Made by a program: the position numbers and the translations under genes
Assembly (NCBI GenBank): GCA_034509755.1
Contig: CM067559.1
Location: forward strand, 39,576,032 to 39,640,031
From: Anisodus tanguticus
Taxonomy: Eukaryota; Streptophyta; Magnoliopsida; Solanales; Solanaceae
Direction: 5' to 3'
DNA length: 64,000 bases
Notes under the pieces: generated by a model
What the model saw: the letters and a program-made list of their open reading frames with translations, nothing else
Databases searched by the model: none
Told to the model about the DNA's origin: nothing
Shown: positions 61,730 to 64,000 of the stretch, piece after piece
Layout of the letters: each line of letters begins with the position of its first letter
Position numbering within the stretch: the stretch's first letter is position 1

Positions 61730-63430
61730 TGTGATAATTCCTACTTACCTATTTAACTTCATAAAGGAATATATTCTCCGTCTTTAATTAATTATTGTGT
61801 ACAATATATATAGTGTTACATAGTTATTTACATGGCTACAAACTAGATAACTAATCTTCCTAATTACAATCGAAATATAAATTTACCTAATATAAAAGAT
61901 ATAAAAAGATACATAAATATTCTGGAAATATTCTATCACACCCCCGCAGTCGAAGCGGGAGGTTCTCGGACGCTGAGGGTGGCTCGGAAATCATCAAAAA
62001 TTTGATACTTGGAAGGAACATGAAGGACACAAACTTGTCCACGAGCCACTTTTCATGTGCAAAGTGAATATCCATTTCAATGTATTTAGTGCGCTGATGT
62101 TGAACGGGATTTTTGAAGAGATATTGCACTGACATTATCACAGTAGACCAATGTAGCCTTGCAGATTGGGTAGTGAAGTTCCACCAGAAGGTTGCGTATC
62201 CAACATGACTCAGAGACAACATTCGCGACTCCTCTGTACTCGGCTTTGGCACTGGATCGAGACAGAGTAGGTTGTCTTTTAGAAGAACAAGAAAGCAAGT
62301 TATCTCCGAGGAAGACACAGTAACCTGGCGTGGATCGACGAGTGTCCGGACAGCCACCCCAGTCAGTGTCAGAATAAGAAGTGAGACCAGAGAGTGTGGA
62401 CTTGTACATGTGCAGGCTGAAGTGAAGAGTACCTTGTACATAACACAAAATACGTTTGAGCGCATTCATATGTGCATTCGTCGAGCTGTGCATATGTAAG
62501 CATATTTGTTGCACGATATAGGATATATTTGGTCTCGTGAAAGTGAGATATTGTAATGCTCTTGCTAAACTGCGATAGTGAGTTGGGTCGGCATACAGAA
62601 AACCCAAAGAGGCACTGAGTTTGGAATTAGTGTCCATCGGTGTGTGGGCCAGTTTGCAAGACGTCATGCCTACTCGGTCAATGATCTCTTCGGCGTACTT
62701 CCTTTGACAAGAAATAAGCCACATGCATGTCTCGTAACAATAATGCCCAAAAAATAGCTTAGGGGCCCCAAATCCTTCATAGCAAACTCAGAGGCAAAGA
62801 GTGACATAATGGATCAGCGAAGTGCATCAGAAGATGTAGTGAAGATGATATCATCAACATATAGTAGGATGTATGCCATGTCATTACCATTGCTATAGAT
62901 GAACAGTTAATGATCATATTTGTTATGTGAAAACCCGATAGAGGATACAAAATCAGCAAATTGTTGGTACCATGCACGAGGAGCCTGTTTCAATCCATAA
63001 AGTGATTTTTTCAAAAGACACACATAATATGGATGAACCGGATCCCTAATCCCATAGGTTGATGTATATATACGGTTTCATGAAGGTCCACATGCAAGAA
63101 AGCATTTTTGACGTCAAGCTGAAGAATAAGCTAAGATTTGAACAAAGCAATACTGAGAACGATCCGAATAGTCGCCGGTTTTACCACCGGGCTAAAAGTT
63201 TCATCACAATCCACTCCTACGTATTGAGACCTACCATCACCTACAAGACGGGCCTTGTACCTGTAAAAAAAACCATCAGATTTCTTTTTATGTCGAAAAA
63301 TCCACATAGAATGAATAATATTAGCATCATGAGGATGAGGTACTAGATCCCACGTCTTATTTTCAATAAGAGCATTATATTCGTCAATCATTGCATTTTT
63401 TCAATTAGGATCGGACAAGGCATCTTTCGA
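61730..63430 (-). mobile_element. 3' half of a Ty1-copia element (reverse transcriptase, RNase H, 3' LTR)
   Basis: The 3' LTR starts TGATAG at 61938 after a purine tract GCGGGGGTG; its far end, near 61730-61800, is unsure. Reading leftward on the minus strand: WVFRHK-like RT start (~63391, ARLVGDGRSQ.VGVD, FSPVVKPATI), YVDDII near 62855, RNase H ADPTHYRSLARALQYLTF and DTDWGGCPDTRRSTPGYC (~62600-62300), and QHQRTKYIEMDIHF (~62090). Stops and shifts break it, so it is inactive. The 5' half is missing from the window. Confidence 0.88.
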
Positions 63431-63434
63431 ATTA

Positions 63435-63770
63435 TGAGGAATAGGGGTGGGCGTATATCGGTTCGGTTTTGTATCCGAAAAATATGAACCGAATAAAAAT
63501 CATTTAAAAAAAAAACCGAATACAACTTTTTTAAAAAAAAACTGATTTGTTTTGTTTATATCGCCGAACGTATCAGATTATATCGATTTTTTCTAGTGGG
63601 TTGGGTCGGGTCGATGAATTTTTTATTTTTTATTTTTAAATTGAATTTCCAAAACTGAAATTGACATTCACACCTACACTATCATGAAATTTCGACGTTG
63701 AAATCTATTGTGTATCGTGAGATGTTTACTAAAGAAATGAAAATTAGAAACCGATTTGGGGTGAAACACA
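63435..63770. repeat. Dispersed GGTTCGGTTTTG-type repeat between two copia fragments
   Basis: TATCGGTTCGGTTTTGTATC, AACCGAATAAAAATC and TTGGGTCGGGTCGATG are words of an AT/GGTTCGG-rich plant dispersed repeat. Ends are not defined. It separates two non-contiguous copia pieces. Confidence 0.5.
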
Positions 63771-63779
63771 AATTAATTG

Positions 63780-64000
63780 GGAAAACGGATGTTTTCGTAA
63801 AAAAAATGTGTAAACAAACTTGTTGAACCGCATAGGAAATATCTGGTCTTGTAAAGGTCAGATACCGCAAGGCTCCTGCAAAACTTTGGTAATGTGTCGG
63901 ATGATTGTATGGAATACCTGCTGTATTGCTCAACTTCGCCTTTGTGTCAACTGGAGTATGGGATGGTTTGCAGGAAGACATCCCAACTTTTTCAATTATT
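63780..64000 (-). mobile_element. Fragment of another Ty1-copia element (RT/RNase H)
   Basis: Encodes MSSCKPSHTPVDTKAKLS and YQSFAGALRYLTFTRPDISY on the minus strand, the region joining reverse transcriptase to RNase H. It repeats the domain at 62520-62690, so it is a separate copy; it runs off the window. Confidence 0.85.

Overview
The window is nuclear DNA of a flowering plant, very probably a member of the Solanaceae. It is AT-rich and its genes have many GT-AG introns. It is strewn with retroposon tails ending in (TTG)n of the tobacco TS-SINE/RTE type, with Au-type and SolS-type tRNA-derived SINEs, with Stowaway MITEs and with decayed Ty1-copia elements. Species cannot be settled from the sequence alone.

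Three protein genes can be supported. (1) At the left edge, on the minus strand, lies the 5' part of a MBR/HIP1-type RING-H2 E3 ubiquitin ligase. Its RING exons are off the window, and its leader appears to be split by an intron of about 10.7 kb reaching back to a TATA box near 13.02 kb. (2) At 19.84-33.33 kb, on the plus strand, is a complete 22-exon class I valyl-tRNA synthetase (1,077 codons from the first AUG). The first coding exon ends directly after the AUG. Upstream of it an in-frame stretch without AUG looks like a mitochondrial presequence. (3) At 57.9-60.4 kb, on the minus strand, is a complete three-exon INDETERMINATE DOMAIN (IDD) zinc-finger transcription factor of the IDD4/5/12-like type.

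Between genes 2 and 3 lies a second, broken copy of the synthetase gene (39.0-44.5 kb). It keeps its introns, so it is a DNA-level duplication. It has lost exons 6-19, carries a stop codon, a frameshift and a damaged splice donor, and has its own later insertions. Transposons shared or not shared between the copies order the events: a palindromic MITE was present before the duplication, while a TTG retroposon, a 0.9 kb TIR element and a Stowaway element came later or hit one copy only.

The rest is mobile-element debris. 13-19.6 kb is gene-free and holds a 1.75 kb foldback element made of inverted arrays of ~150-bp units, with a SINE inserted in one arm. 34.07-37.40 kb is a truncated copia element that looks like a chimera with a TRIM-like element. 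46.36-50.64 kb is a full-length but decayed copia element with 165-bp LTRs, and 61.7-64.0 kb holds two further copia fragments separated by another repeat. The genes do not form a pathway or operon; the arrangement is an ordinary eukaryotic one. No bacterial-style system, CRISPR array or intact mobile-element coding capacity was found.
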